Source of the DNA: Lachnospiraceae bacterium
Lineage (GTDB): Bacteria; Bacillota; Clostridia; Lachnospirales; Lachnospiraceae
Length of the DNA stretch: 64,000 bases
Direction of reading: 5' to 3'
Assembly (NCBI GenBank): GCA_022791575.1
Contig: JAAVZI010000009.1
Location: 1-64,000, forward strand
Part shown: positions 18,656-29,471 of the stretch, in pieces
How positions within the stretch are numbered: the first letter of the stretch is position 1
Layout: each line of letters starts with the position of its first letter
Translations under genes and position numbers: made by a program
Notes under the pieces: generated by a model
Seen by the model: only the letters and a program-made list of their open reading frames with translations
The model's database searches: none
What the model was told of the DNA's origin: nothing

Positions 18656-19150
18656 ATGAATATCATTCTGTTTGAACCAGAAATACCAGCAAATACGGGG
18701 AATATAGGTAGAACTTGTGTAGCAGCAGGAGTAAAGCTGCATTTAATTAAGCCGCTCGGATTTCGGCTGGATGAAAAAGCCATTAAGAGAGCCGGAATGG
18801 ATTATTGGAATGAGCTGGATGTGAAGACCTATATTAATTTTGAAGATTTTCTGGAGAAAAATCCACAGGCAAAAATATATATGGCAACAACCAAGGCCAG
18901 AAAAGTATATACAGAAGTCAGTTACGAGCCGGATTGTTATATTATGTTTGGTAAGGAAAGTGCCGGTATTCCAGAAGAAATTTTGGTCAAATATGAAGAA
19001 ACATGTATAAGGATTCCCATGAAGGATGAGATTCGTTCTCTTAACTTATCTAATTCGGCTGCTATTGTTCTCTATGAAGCGCTGCGGCAGAATGCATTTG
19101 CAGGGATGCAGATGGAAGGAGAGCTGCACAGACTGCATTGGGAACAGTAA
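18656..19150 (+). CDS. trmL: tRNA (cytidine/uridine-34 2'-O)-methyltransferase
   Basis: SPOUT-class methyltransferase that modifies the wobble nucleotide of tRNA-Leu isoacceptors. The 164-residue protein has the N-terminal ILFEPEIPANTGNIGRTC motif and the C-terminal knot (MFGKESAGIPEEIL, RIPMKDEIRSLNLSNSAAIV). Length and motifs are typical. AGGAAGTG precedes ATG 18656. Part of the 18069-20287 gene string. Confidence 0.95.
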   Translation: MNIILFEPEIPANTGNIGRTCVAAGVKLHLIKPLGFRLDEKAIKRAGMDYWNELDVKTYINFEDFLEKNPQAKIYMATTKARKVYTEVSYEPDCYIMFGKESAGIPEEILVKYEETCIRIPMKDEIRSLNLSNSAAIVLYEALRQNAFAGMQMEGELHRLHWEQ

Positions 19151-19187
19151 AACAACGGACAGGAAAGGAATAGGAAAGCGGATTACT

Positions 19188-20051
19188 ATGTGGATAGCAG
19201 ATAATTGGAACGACTATGAAGTAATAGATACCTCATGTGGGGAGAAGCTGGAACGGTGGGGAACCTATGTTCTTGTTCGTCCAGACCCGCAGGTTATTTG
19301 GAAAACTAAGAAGAATCAAAATTGGAAAAATATTAATGGACATTATCACCGAAGCAAAAAGGGCGGTGGAGAGTGGGAATTCTTTGATCTGCCTCAGCAG
19401 TGGAGCATTCATTATGGAAAGCTGACATTTCAGCTGAAGCCCTTTAGCTTTAAACACACGGGTCTGTTTCCAGAGCAGGCAGTGAATTGGGAATGGTTTG
19501 GTGAGAAGATTCGAAGAGCGGAGCGCCCGGTAAAAGTTCTGAATTTATTTGCCTATACAGGAGGAGCTACGCTGGCAGCAGCAGCGGCTGGCGCGCATGT
19601 TACGCATGTAGATGCCTCAAAGGGCATGGTGACGTGGGCAAGCGAGAATGCCAGAAGCTCTGGATTGGGAGAGGCACCTATCCGCTGGATCGTAGATGAT
19701 TGTGTGAAGTTTGTAGAACGGGAGATCCGCCGGGGTAATACTTATGATGGAATTATTATGGACCCGCCATCTTATGGCAGAGGGCCAAAGGGAGAAATCT
19801 GGAAGATTGAGGATTCTATTTATGATTTTATCCGGCTGTGCAGCAGCTTGCTGTCTGAAAAGCCGTTGTTTTTCCTAGTGAATTCTTATACGACAGGATT
19901 AGCGCCGGCGGTTTTGACCTATATGTTATCAACAGAGATTCAAGCGGTTCGGGGAGGACAGACAGTATCCGATGAAATCGGACTTCCTGTTTCTGCTAAT
20001 GGACTGGTACTTCCCTGTGGGGCATCGGGCAGATGGGAGAGCGGAGTATGA
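19188..20051 (+). CDS. Class I SAM-dependent methyltransferase (RlmI/RlmK-like)
   Basis: Predicted rRNA or other RNA/protein methyltransferase, 287 residues. The SAM-binding motif is [20 protein letters not shown], the acidic ribose-binding residue follows in [17 protein letters not shown], and the catalytic-loop signature is [11 protein letters not shown], matching the COG1092 type. It lacks the PUA domain of RlmI. ATG 19188 has AGGAAAG upstream; a longer in-frame reading would overlap trmL by over 100 bases and is rejected. The stop overlaps the next start (ATGA), implying translational coupling. Confidence 0.9.
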   Translation: MWIADNWNDYEVIDTSCGEKLERWGTYVLVRPDPQVIWKTKKNQNWKNINGHYHRSKKGGGEWEFFDLPQQWSIHYGKLTFQLKPFSFKHTGLFPEQAVNWEWFGEKIRRAERPVKVLNLFAYTGGATLAAAAAGAHVTHVDASKGMVTWASENARSSGLGEAPIRWIVDDCVKFVEREIRRGNTYDGIIMDPPSYGRGPKGEIWKIEDSIYDFIRLCSSLLSEKPLFFLVNSYTTGLAPAVLTYMLSTEIQAVRGGQTVSDEIGLPVSANGLVLPCGASGRWESGV

Positions 20052-20287
20052 ATTATTGTTATATTCTACAATGCAGTGATGGTACTTATTATACCGGGTG
20101 GACGAATCATCTGCAGAAGCGGCTTGAGGCACATCAGGCAGGAAAGGGTGCCAAGTACACAAAGGGAAGAACCCCTGTTCGACTTTTGTATTATGAAACC
20201 TTTTCCACAAAAAAAGAGGCAATGAGCCGCGAATATATGATTAAGAAAATGAGCAGAAAAGAAAAGGAACGGTTAATCCATCAGTGA
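20048..20287 (+). CDS. GIY-YIG domain protein
   Basis: A 79-residue protein that is essentially one GIY-YIG nuclease domain ([20 protein letters not shown], then [23 protein letters not shown]). The first motif is YIL and the second TGW (usually YIG/YTG), and the conserved Arg in KRLEAHQ and Glu region are present. Stand-alone members are common in bacteria with poorly defined DNA-related roles. The ATG overlaps the preceding stop by four bases, and a terminator stem overlaps its 3' end. Confidence 0.93.
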   Translation: MNYCYILQCSDGTYYTGWTNHLQKRLEAHQAGKGAKYTKGRTPVRLLYYETFSTKKEAMSREYMIKKMSRKEKERLIHQ

Positions 20288-20305
20288 TTATAAACGTTCC
20301 TTTTT
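20262..20305 (+). terminator. Intrinsic terminator after the GIY-YIG gene
   Basis: AAAAGGAACG pairs with CGTTCCTTTT, with further inner pairing (TTAATC/GATTA) and a following T run. The left arm lies within the coding sequence. Confidence 0.75.
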
Positions 20306-20330
20306 ATGTGTAATCGGTTTCTGAATTTTG

Positions 20331-20359
20331 TTGCATTTTGGGGGGAGCTTTGTTATAAT
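20331..20359 (+). promoter_or_regulatory. Sigma-A promoter in a long noncoding gap
   Basis: TTGCAT, 17-base spacer, TATAAT. No start codon with a ribosome site follows for about 360 bases, so it drives a noncoding RNA or long leader. Confidence 0.65.
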
Positions 20360-20365
20360 ATTAAC

Positions 20366-20541
20366 AGATTATTTTGGAATTGAGCTAGAGGCGGTCTGGC
20401 AGATTCTGAATTTTATTTCTAATATAATAAATGATCCATAAGCTGCATGTATCCATATGCGGTTAATCAGATTATGAGCAGTGCAGGTCACAGGCATAAG
20501 TCTGTGAACAGGAAAGAAGCGTGCACACTCCTTTCTTTTTG
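20366..20541 (+). ncRNA. Candidate noncoding RNA or attenuated leader, about 175 nt
   Basis: The 443-base gap between 20288 and 20730 has no coding sequence. After the promoter at 20331 the sequence contains several hairpins: CTGCAT/ATGCGG (about 20442-20462) and a nested stem with outer GTGCA/TGCAC enclosing GTCACAG/CTGTGAAC (about 20481-20526). It ends in a terminator-like stem AGGAAAG/CTTTCTT plus T run (20510-20540). The terminator arm overlaps the outer GTGCA/TGCAC stem, so the two folds may exclude each other as in an attenuator. I could not match it to a named RNA family. Confidence 0.4.
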
Positions 20542-20666
20542 GCCAGTCTAAGGCCTGATCTATATGATTCACAATGCGGGTTATGACAAATGATAGTCAT
20601 AAATCAGCAGGATACCACATGAACAAGTGAAAATGATATCTATTTATTACTTTTTTTGGCAGAACA

Positions 20667-20696
20667 TTGACATTTTTTGCCAAATTCTGCAATGAT
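20667..20696 (+). promoter_or_regulatory. Possible promoter for the second hybrid kinase
   Basis: TTGACA followed after 18 bases by AATGAT with an upstream TGC (extended -10), about 35 bases before the kinase start codon. Confidence 0.4.
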
Positions 20697-20730
20697 TTAC
20701 ATTTATAATGGGATATCAGGAGGGAATTAT

Positions 20731-22905
20731 ATGATAAAGAATTATGGAAGGAAGGGAAGAAATGCTGGCAGAACTATTTCAAAGGCTATCGTTTTTGTTA
20801 TAGGTATTTTAAGTATAGCAGTTGTTCTTGTAATCGTTGTATTTATGCTCTATCAGGATTTGTCAAGACGGATTTATCACGAACGCAGGACTCGTTTAAA
20901 TGAAATCGCAAACAGGACAGGCAGGGTAATGGAAATCGATATAGACAGAGGCTGGAAAAGTACGGAAAAAGGGATTCAGGTATGGAAGGACGGCAGTCTG
21001 TCAAACAAAGCAGATATGTTGTCAGTTTCTGCAGCCACAGACAGTGCGATCGGGGATTCGGCTGTATTTCTGGCAATTGATCAGGAAGGAGGTTATTACA
21101 GTTCCGACGGACAGCAGGGGAAATGGGAAGCTATGGATAAGCTTACGGGGGCTTTTGGAGACCGTCAGCTTTTGATGGTTAATTTTCAACAGAATCATGC
21201 AAGTCTGGTTTTTCTTGTCAGGCTTTCAGAGGCAGTTGTGGTGGAGGATGTGACCATAACGCATTTTGCAATGGTGGAGGATGCCGATCGATTAAAGTGG
21301 GTATTTTTTCAGTCAGAGGAACAAGACTACAATCCAGTTTATGTAATTACCAAGGAAGGGATTGCATTATATCAGCAGGGAGAACAGCTTTATACAGATC
21401 ACAATCTTTTGCAGACGCTAAAGAGAGAGGAATTTCTCTATAACGGAAGTGCCGAGAAACTGCAGAAAAATATTATGGAACAGCAGCCAGACAGCATGGA
21501 ATTCACACATAATGGAACGAGGTATTTTGTATCCTGTGTACCAGTTCATGGGAGTGAATGGAACCTTCTGTTGTTTGTACAGTCGGACAGGCTTGGATAT
21601 GGCGGCAATCAGTTGCTTAGGACGGTGGCTGCCAGCTTTGTGGGTTTGGTTTTAGCTGTATTATTTCTGACTGCATATATGATCTATATGTTGGTGCATT
21701 TAAGACGTAGCAGGAAGCTAGTGAAGAAGCAGAGCAAAGCCAATGTGATCTTAGCTAAAACAGCAGAGGAAGCAAAGGTGGCGAATGCGGCGAAAAGTAT
21801 TTTTTTATCACATATGTCTCATGATATACGTACACCAATCAACGGCATTATTGGAATGACAGATATTGCGTTGAGAGAAATTGATAATGAAGAACGCCTC
21901 CGCTATTGCCTTAGGACGATTGCAGAGTCCTCCCGCCATTTGATTTCGCTGGTGAATGATGTACTGGATATCAGCCGCATTGAACAAGGAAAGATGACGG
22001 TCAGCCAGGATTCAATTGACATTGAAATATTGATGGAGAACTGTGAATCTATTATATGCGGGCAGTTAATGCGTCGCAGGATTAATTTTGAAAAACAATT
22101 GGTGAATATTTTACATCCTCGTGTGATAGGAGATGGACTGCATTTAAGACAGTTATTGGTTAACATATTAGGAAATGCAGTAAAGTATACACTGGAGGGA
22201 GGAATGATTCAGTTCATAGTAAGGGAAGTGGCCGAAGAGGCGGATACTGTCCGGTTCCGTTTTGAAATTAAGGATAATGGGGTAGGCATGAGTGAAGAAT
22301 TCCAACAGCGTATATTTGAAGCATTTGCACAGGAGGACAGCTGTGAGGATAGTCAAGGGACCGGACTGGGGATGTATATAACCAAACAGTTTGTAGATTT
22401 ATTAAATGGAACGATAGAGGTAGAAAGCCAGCCGGATAAAGGCAGTCTGTTTATAGTAGAACTTTCCATGCTCATAGATTATTCACAGCCAGAGGCGGCA
22501 GCGGCGGAAGAACAGAAGAGCTTAGAGGCCATGAAAGTTCTTGTGGTAGAGGATAATCCTTTGAATATGGAGATTGCTAGATGTATTCTGGAAGAAGAGA
22601 AGGTAGAGGTTCTGGCTGCGGTAAATGGAAAAGAAGCCGTAGAATGTTTTGAACAGTCAGAGTGCTATGATATTGATTTAATTTTAATGGACGTTGTAAT
22701 GCCAGTAATGGATGGAATTACAGCAACACGCTGTATCCGTAGAATGTCCAGAATGGATGCCCAGATAGTGCCGATTATTGCTATGACGGCGAATGCCTAT
22801 ACAGAAGATGTCCAGATGGTATTGGATGCAGGAATGAATATGCATATAGCAAAACCGGTCGAAGTGTCACAATTAATTAAGCTCCTGTCAAGATATAAGA
22901 AATAG
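20731..22905 (+). CDS. Hybrid sensor histidine kinase/response regulator
   Basis: Membrane sensor kinase of 724 residues. A transmembrane segment near residues 14-38 and a second at ~303-327 bracket an extracytoplasmic sensor region of about 265 residues without a recognised ligand motif. The HisKA box is SIFLSHMSHDIRTPINGI with the phosphorylated histidine at 364; the ATPase domain has DNGVGM and GTGLGMYIT. A C-terminal receiver has VVEDNPLNMEIA and phospho-acceptor Asp654 in LILMDVVMPVMDG. No HPt domain or output domain follows. CAGGAGGG precedes ATG 20731. Enolase follows after 93 bases but is probably separately expressed. Confidence 0.94.
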   Translation: MIKNYGRKGRNAGRTISKAIVFVIGILSIAVVLVIVVFMLYQDLSRRIYHERRTRLNEIANRTGRVMEIDIDRGWKSTEKGIQVWKDGSLSNKADMLSVSAATDSAIGDSAVFLAIDQEGGYYSSDGQQGKWEAMDKLTGAFGDRQLLMVNFQQNHASLVFLVRLSEAVVVEDVTITHFAMVEDADRLKWVFFQSEEQDYNPVYVITKEGIALYQQGEQLYTDHNLLQTLKREEFLYNGSAEKLQKNIMEQQPDSMEFTHNGTRYFVSCVPVHGSEWNLLLFVQSDRLGYGGNQLLRTVAASFVGLVLAVLFLTAYMIYMLVHLRRSRKLVKKQSKANVILAKTAEEAKVANAAKSIFLSHMSHDIRTPINGIIGMTDIALREIDNEERLRYCLRTIAESSRHLISLVNDVLDISRIEQGKMTVSQDSIDIEILMENCESIICGQLMRRRINFEKQLVNILHPRVIGDGLHLRQLLVNILGNAVKYTLEGGMIQFIVREVAEEADTVRFRFEIKDNGVGMSEEFQQRIFEAFAQEDSCEDSQGTGLGMYITKQFVDLLNGTIEVESQPDKGSLFIVELSMLIDYSQPEAAAAEEQKSLEAMKVLVVEDNPLNMEIARCILEEEKVEVLAAVNGKEAVECFEQSECYDIDLILMDVVMPVMDGITATRCIRRMSRMDAQIVPIIAMTANAYTEDVQMVLDAGMNMHIAKPVEVSQLIKLLSRYKK

Positions 22906-22995
22906 GAATCTATGGTATAGAATGCCAGAGTTGGGACAGACTAGTACAACGTAGAGACTGTATTCTGCAGCAAATTGGAAGAAAAAGGAGTGTAA

Positions 22996-24291
<1,296 letters not shown>

Positions 24292-24310
24292 GAATCATTT
24301 GTATTGTAAT

Positions 24311-24345
24311 CAGGCAGTTTTGCGTTTGTAAAGCTGCCTGCAGCT
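24311..24345 (+). terminator. Weak hairpin after eno
   Basis: CAGGCAG pairs with CTGCCTG across a 16-base loop; no clean T run follows, so terminator function is uncertain. Confidence 0.35.
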
Positions 24346-24392
24346 GTCTTTAGAAAACCTGTAAATTAAAAACTGAACATTAGTCAAAAAGT

Positions 24393-24422
24393 TTGACAAA
24401 ACCCCCTGTAAGGTTGTATACT
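24393..24422 (+). promoter_or_regulatory. Sigma-A promoter for glgB
   Basis: TTGACA, 18 bases, TATACT, about 65 bases upstream of the glgB start codon. Confidence 0.75.
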
Positions 24423-24487
24423 ATAGAAAAATGTTTAGTTGTTTTATGCCGCACGGCGTATAATAGATAAATGGAAAGGGGAACCGT

Positions 24488-26545
24488 ATGAGTAAAAGAA
24501 TATCAAAGAAGAAATCCAAGAATTCAGGGGGGAAAAAAAATACACTAGTAAAGGAAACTGCGACAGCAGTAGAAGTAGAAGAATCCGTATCAACTTCTCA
24601 AGAAGCAGTGTCAAAATCAAAAACAGAATCGGCAGAAGAGGAGAGTATCCGGATTACAGAGATGGATATGTATTTGTTTGGCCAGGCGACCCATTATCAT
24701 ATTTACGAAAAAATGGGAGCTCATGAGACCGTGATCGATGGAAAGAAAGGTATCTATTTTTCTGTCTGGGCGCCAAAAGCGATGGAGGTTTACCTGATTG
24801 GAACATTTAACAACTGGAATGAAACTTCGCATCCAATGACAAAGCTGGGAGAAATCGGGATATATGATATTTTTGTAGAAGAAGCAAGAATTGGGGATTT
24901 ATATAAATTCCTGATTATTTCTGAGAGCGGAGACAAGCTCTATAAAGCGGACCCATATGCCAATAGTGCGGAACTGCGGCCGGGTACTGCTTCAAAGGTT
25001 GCGGAGATTAATCGGTTCCACTGGACGGATTCAGCATGGATGAAAGCACGTGAAACGAAAAATAATTTTACGGGTCCGATGGCGATTTACGAAGTGCATC
25101 CAGGTTCTTGGAAAAAACATATTTATCGGGATGACAGTGACGAAGATAAATTCTACAATTATCGGGAGCTGGCAGAGCATTTAACGACTTATGTCAAAGA
25201 GATGGGATATACGCATGTAGAACTGATGGGCATAGCAGAACACCCATTCGATGGCTCCTGGGGATATCAGGTAACTGGCTATTATGCACCAACCTCTCGT
25301 TATGGTACGCCGGAAGATTTTATGTATCTGGTGGATTATCTGCATAAGAATAAGATTGGAGTTATACTGGATTGGGTTCCAGCACATTTCCCAAGGGATG
25401 CCCATGGATTGAGTGAATTTGACGGAAGCTGTGTCTATGAGTACAGCGATAAGCGTAAGGGAGAACATCCGGACTGGGGAACAAAGATATTTGATTATAG
25501 TAAAAATGAAGTGAAGAACTTCCTGATTGCCAATGCGCTGTTCTGGGTGGAGAAGTTCCATGTAGATGGTCTGCGTGTCGATGCGGTTGCTTCCATGCTT
25601 TATCTGGATTATGGCAAGCAGGACGGAGAATGGCTGCCCAATGAGTATGGCGGCAATAAGAATCTGGAAGCGATTGAGTTTTTCAAACATATGAATTCCT
25701 GTCTATTAGGCAGAAACCATGGGGCAATTATGATTGCGGAGGAATCAACGGCGTGGCCGGCAGTTACCGGAAGGCCAGAAGATGACGGACTTGGTTTTTC
25801 CTTGAAATGGAATATGGGATGGATGCATGATTTTCTGGATTACATGAAGCTGGATCCATATTTCAGGAAGGATAATCATAACCGCATGACTTTTGCCATG
25901 TCTTATGCATATGCAGAGAATTATATTCTGGTACTCTCTCATGATGAAGTGGTACATTTAAAATGTTCTATGTTTAATAAGATGCCAGGCAGCTACAGAG
26001 AAGAAAAGCTTGCAAATCTAAAAGCGGGATATGCTTTTATGTTCGGACATCCAGGCAAAAAGCTGCTGTTTATGGGGCAGGATTTCGGGCAGGAACGGGA
26101 ATGGAGTGAAAAGCGAGAAATCGATTGGTTCCTTTTGGAAGAACCCGTACACAGACAGCTGCATGACTTTGTTAAGGAGCTTTTGAAGCTGTATAACGGC
26201 AATCCATGTATGTATGAAATGGATACACAGGTAGAGGGCTTTGAATGGATCAATGCAGATGATAATTTCAGAAGTATTTTCAGTTTTGTCAGACATTCGG
26301 CAGATGGGAAGAATAATTTGTTATTTGTATGTAACTTTACACCAGTGGAACGCGAGGATTATCGAGTTGGTGTACCAGAGTCCGGCACATATACGCTGGT
26401 TCTGGACAGTGATGAAGAGCGGTTTGGCGGCAGCGGTGTAAAGCATCGCAAAACTTACAAAGCAGAGGAACAAGATTGTGACAACCGAGAGTATTCCATT
26501 GCTTATAAATTATCAGCGTTTGGAGTTGCTGTCTTTAAATTTTAA
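24488..26545 (+). CDS. glgB: 1,4-alpha-glucan branching enzyme
   Basis: GH13 enzyme that introduces alpha-1,6 branches in glycogen. The 685-residue protein begins with a ~55-residue Lys/Ser/Glu-rich extension of low complexity, then a carbohydrate-binding module 48 (GIYFSVWAPKAMEVYLIGTF, NNWNE) and the catalytic barrel. Catalytic residues are the Asp nucleophile in VDGLRVDAVASM, Glu in IMIAEESTAWP and Asp in VLSHDEVVH. No other glycogen genes are adjacent. The charged N-terminal tail is not part of the catalytic protein and is unusual; ATG 24488 has AAAGGGG upstream, so it is likely translated. Confidence 0.95.
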   Translation: MSKRISKKKSKNSGGKKNTLVKETATAVEVEESVSTSQEAVSKSKTESAEEESIRITEMDMYLFGQATHYHIYEKMGAHETVIDGKKGIYFSVWAPKAMEVYLIGTFNNWNETSHPMTKLGEIGIYDIFVEEARIGDLYKFLIISESGDKLYKADPYANSAELRPGTASKVAEINRFHWTDSAWMKARETKNNFTGPMAIYEVHPGSWKKHIYRDDSDEDKFYNYRELAEHLTTYVKEMGYTHVELMGIAEHPFDGSWGYQVTGYYAPTSRYGTPEDFMYLVDYLHKNKIGVILDWVPAHFPRDAHGLSEFDGSCVYEYSDKRKGEHPDWGTKIFDYSKNEVKNFLIANALFWVEKFHVDGLRVDAVASMLYLDYGKQDGEWLPNEYGGNKNLEAIEFFKHMNSCLLGRNHGAIMIAEESTAWPAVTGRPEDDGLGFSLKWNMGWMHDFLDYMKLDPYFRKDNHNRMTFAMSYAYAENYILVLSHDEVVHLKCSMFNKMPGSYREEKLANLKAGYAFMFGHPGKKLLFMGQDFGQEREWSEKREIDWFLLEEPVHRQLHDFVKELLKLYNGNPCMYEMDTQVEGFEWINADDNFRSIFSFVRHSADGKNNLLFVCNFTPVEREDYRVGVPESGTYTLVLDSDEERFGGSGVKHRKTYKAEEQDCDNREYSIAYKLSAFGVAVFKF

Positions 26546-26610
26546 ATTGTAATTATCTGAAAATTACTCTTGCAATTTTTAGCAAAATTAATTAGTATAG
26601 AATATATCAA

Positions 26611-26645
26611 AAGTGAACCCGGATGATACCGGGTTCACTTTTCAA
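26611..26645 (+). terminator. Strong terminator hairpin between glgB and the chemoreceptor gene
   Basis: Perfect 12-base stem (AAGTGAACCCGG / CCGGGTTCACTT), six-base loop and following T-rich tract. It probably ends glgB but lies only about 30 bases before the chemoreceptor start codon. Confidence 0.85.
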
Positions 26646-26675
26646 AAAGAGATTATAAAAAATACAGGAGTGAGT

Positions 26676-28346
26676 ATGATGGACCAAATTACAAAAAAAA
26701 GAAAGAAAACAAGGCATTTGGGTCGTAAGATTAATATTCTGGTAACCGGACTGCAGGTCATTAGTATTGCAGTAATTCTGGTTGTCTGTGTTAGAATGTT
26801 TTATGTTCTGGTTATGGATATGCTGCAGGACCGATGTGTAAATGGTACCAATATGCTGTCTTACCAGCTGAAGAATTATTCTGGTGCAGAAGATAAGACA
26901 CAGCTGCTGGATTCCTTGAAAGAGCAGATGGGGTGTGAATTTACTATTTTCCGTGGGGATGAAAGAGCCTATACGACCATTCAAAACAACGGAGAGCGGG
27001 CAGTGGGAACCAAGCTTTCGGACGATTTGGCTGAGATTGTATTAGAAAAAGGTGAATCTTATGTAGGAAAGGCAGAGATTCTTGGAGTAGAACATCTATG
27101 CTCCTATGTGCCGACAAAGGATTCTAAAGGTAAGGTTGATGGTCTGGTTTTTGCAGGAATTTCTATGGAGACGGCAAATAGTCAGATTAGTCTGACCGTT
27201 TGGCTGGCGGTAGGGGCAGGTGTTTTGCTGATTATACTTGGAGTTGTATTAGTATTGTGCTTTGTGAGAAGATCTGTTTCCAAACCTCTATCTGGTCTGA
27301 GTCAGATGGCTTATACAATGGAAAGGGGAGAGCTTGGTCTGGAAGAGAAGCAGATTACGATTCCGGATATACGTTCGAATGACGAAATTGGCCTTCTGGC
27401 TTGGACCTTTGAGAATACGATGAATCGTCTGAGGGATTACATAGGTGAGATTTCTCATGTGCTGGCAGCGATTTCACAAGGAGATCTGACAGTACAAACT
27501 AGATTGGATTATGTAGGGGATTTTGTATCGATTAAGAATTCTCTGGATAATATTCTGGCAAAGCTGAATGGTACGATGTCGCAGATTGCTGAAAGTGCAG
27601 ATTTTGTATCTGGCGGCTCGGAGCAGATGTCTACCGCTGCCCAGGCACTTAGTCAGGGTGCATTGGAACAGGCCAGTACAGTTGAAGAACTGGATATGAC
27701 TATGCGTGATATCTCCGAGCATGTAGGTCAAACGGCGCAGAGTGCACAGCAGGCTGGACAGAAGGTAAGCAACGTTGGCGGCCAACTTCGTGAAAGCAAC
27801 GAGAAAATGCAGCAGATGATACGGGCAATGGAGGAAATCAACAGCAATTCCAGTGAAATCGGCAAGATTATTAAGACGATTGAAAATATTGCTTTCCAGA
27901 CGAATATTCTGGCATTAAATTCGGCAGTGGAAGCAGCCCGTGCCGGTAAAGCGGGAGAAGGTTTTGCCGTAGTGGCTGGAGAAGTACGGGAATTAGCGGC
28001 AAAGAGTTCAGAGGCTTCCCAGTCTACTGCAGAGTTAATTGAAAAATCTATAAAATCCGTGGAATATGGAGCTAAAATTGCCAGTGAGACGGCAGAACAG
28101 CTGGCCTCTGTAGTACAGGGGGCAGCTGAAGTAGAGGAGACGACCAGCTGGATTGCAGAGGCTTCTGCTACCCAGGCTCAGTCTGTATCCGATATTCAAC
28201 AGCAAATTAGTCAGATTTCCGAAGTGGTACAGATGAATTCTGCAACAGCAGAGGAGAGTGCAGCTACCAGCCAGGAGCTTAGTTCTCAAGCTATGCTGCT
28301 GAAAAACCTGATTGATTTGTTCCAGCTGAAAAGGTCTGGAAATTAA
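26676..28346 (+). CDS. Methyl-accepting chemotaxis protein
   Basis: Transmembrane chemoreceptor, 556 residues. The first helix is around residues 17-43 ([21 protein letters not shown]), an extracytoplasmic ligand region of ~125 residues follows (Cache-like in size; contains [16 protein letters not shown]), the second helix is at ~172-196, then HAMP and the cytoplasmic signalling hairpin with tip [20 protein letters not shown]. Two adjacent ATG codons (26676, 26679) sit 5-8 bases after AGGAG; either could initiate. It lacks an obvious CheR-tethering tail. It would work with the flagellar system partly encoded at 32-38 kb. Confidence 0.95.
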   Translation: MMDQITKKRKKTRHLGRKINILVTGLQVISIAVILVVCVRMFYVLVMDMLQDRCVNGTNMLSYQLKNYSGAEDKTQLLDSLKEQMGCEFTIFRGDERAYTTIQNNGERAVGTKLSDDLAEIVLEKGESYVGKAEILGVEHLCSYVPTKDSKGKVDGLVFAGISMETANSQISLTVWLAVGAGVLLIILGVVLVLCFVRRSVSKPLSGLSQMAYTMERGELGLEEKQITIPDIRSNDEIGLLAWTFENTMNRLRDYIGEISHVLAAISQGDLTVQTRLDYVGDFVSIKNSLDNILAKLNGTMSQIAESADFVSGGSEQMSTAAQALSQGALEQASTVEELDMTMRDISEHVGQTAQSAQQAGQKVSNVGGQLRESNEKMQQMIRAMEEINSNSSEIGKIIKTIENIAFQTNILALNSAVEAARAGKAGEGFAVVAGEVRELAAKSSEASQSTAELIEKSIKSVEYGAKIASETAEQLASVVQGAAEVEETTSWIAEASATQAQSVSDIQQQISQISEVVQMNSATAEESAATSQELSSQAMLLKNLIDLFQLKRSGN

Positions 28347-28400
28347 GGAACTGGCAGCTGTAATCAATAATAGAAAAGAGCCCCATTGGGGGAATCGCAG

Positions 28401-28446
28401 CAGAGCGTGCCAAAGTGAAGAACCGCTAGGTACGCTCTGTATTTTA
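28401..28446 (+). terminator. Intrinsic terminator after the chemoreceptor gene
   Basis: CAGAGCGT pairs with the complementary ACGCTCTG across a loop of about 22 bases, followed by TATTTTAG. Confidence 0.7.
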
Positions 28447-28463
28447 GTATGGGGAGGTTATTT

Positions 28464-29420
28464 ATGGAAATAACACAGATAGCGGAACAGATACAAAAAG
28501 TAAAAGATAATATGGAAAAGGTTCTTGTGGGCAAGGGAGAGGTGATTGAACTGGTATTGACCTGTCTTCTGGCTGGCGGGCATGTATTGTTGGAAGATGT
28601 GCCGGGAACAGGAAAGACGGTGTTGGCCAAAGCCTTAGCACGATCTTTAGAGAGCAGTTTTAAGCGGATACAGCTTACACCGGATCTGCTGCCGTCGGAT
28701 GTAACCGGATTGAATTATTTTCACCAGAAAGAACAGGGGTTTGTATTTCGAGAAGGTCCGGTTTTTGCCAATGTGGTATTAGCGGACGAAATTAATCGGG
28801 CAACACCAAGAACACAGTCCAGCCTTCTGGAGTGTATGGCAGAGCGGCAGGTTACCATTGACGGAACAACTAGGCAGCTGGAAGAGCTGTTTTTTGTAAT
28901 TGCCACAGAGAATCCGATAGAGACTGTTGGAACCTTTCCACTGCCAGAGGCCCAGCTGGATCGTTTTATGATGAAACTTTCCGTTGGCTTTCCTAAGGAG
29001 GCACAAGAGCTGGAGCTGCTGAAGCGGTTTATCAACAGTAATCCGCTGCAGACTTTAGAGCCTGTATGCAGCAAACAGAATGTCGTGCAAATGCAAAGAG
29101 AAGTCAGTCAGGTGTTTGTACATGATTCGATTCAGAAATACATAGTAGAAATAGTGTTTGCAACCCGCAAATCAGCCAATATACTTGCCGGCGTCAGTCC
29201 AAGAGGCAGCTTGGTTTTTCTGCGCTGTGCTCAGAGCTATGCGGCAATTCAGGGAAGGGCTTATGTGATTCCGGAGGATGTGAAATATCTGGCGGAATTT
29301 GTATTGAGCCATAGAATTGTACCAATTGCAGATTATGAGGAGGGTACGGATCACCGCCGTACGATTCGCAATATTGTAGAACAGACAGAAGTTCCAGTGG
29401 AGAATTTCAAAGGTGTGTAG
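28464..29420 (+). CDS. MoxR-family AAA+ ATPase
   Basis: Cytoplasmic AAA+ chaperone-type ATPase, 318 residues. Walker A is EDVPGTGKTVLAKA, Walker B is VVLADEINRATPRTQSSLLE, sensor 1 is FFVIATENPIETVGTFPLPEAQLDRF. In bacteria these ATPases are almost always next to DUF58 and membrane genes, and they are thought to help assemble or activate metal- or envelope-linked complexes. That context is present here. ATG 28464 follows GGGGAGG by six bases; an upstream in-frame codon at 28449 overlaps the ribosome site. Confidence 0.95.
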   Translation: MEITQIAEQIQKVKDNMEKVLVGKGEVIELVLTCLLAGGHVLLEDVPGTGKTVLAKALARSLESSFKRIQLTPDLLPSDVTGLNYFHQKEQGFVFREGPVFANVVLADEINRATPRTQSSLLECMAERQVTIDGTTRQLEELFFVIATENPIETVGTFPLPEAQLDRFMMKLSVGFPKEAQELELLKRFINSNPLQTLEPVCSKQNVVQMQREVSQVFVHDSIQKYIVEIVFATRKSANILAGVSPRGSLVFLRCAQSYAAIQGRAYVIPEDVKYLAEFVLSHRIVPIADYEEGTDHRRTIRNIVEQTEVPVENFKGV

Positions 29421-29471
29421 AATATAAGACTATATTCTAGGATTGTAGTATTGGGAAGCAGGTGAAGAGGT

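Noticed and set aside
19026..19187. N-terminal extension of the RlmI/K-like methyltransferase
   Set aside because: It would overlap trmL by about 125 bases; ATG 19188 has a ribosome site.
20366..20541. 6S, SRP or c-di-GMP RNA identity for the noncoding unit
   Set aside because: None of the conserved core sequences of those RNAs could be located by eye, so no family name is given.
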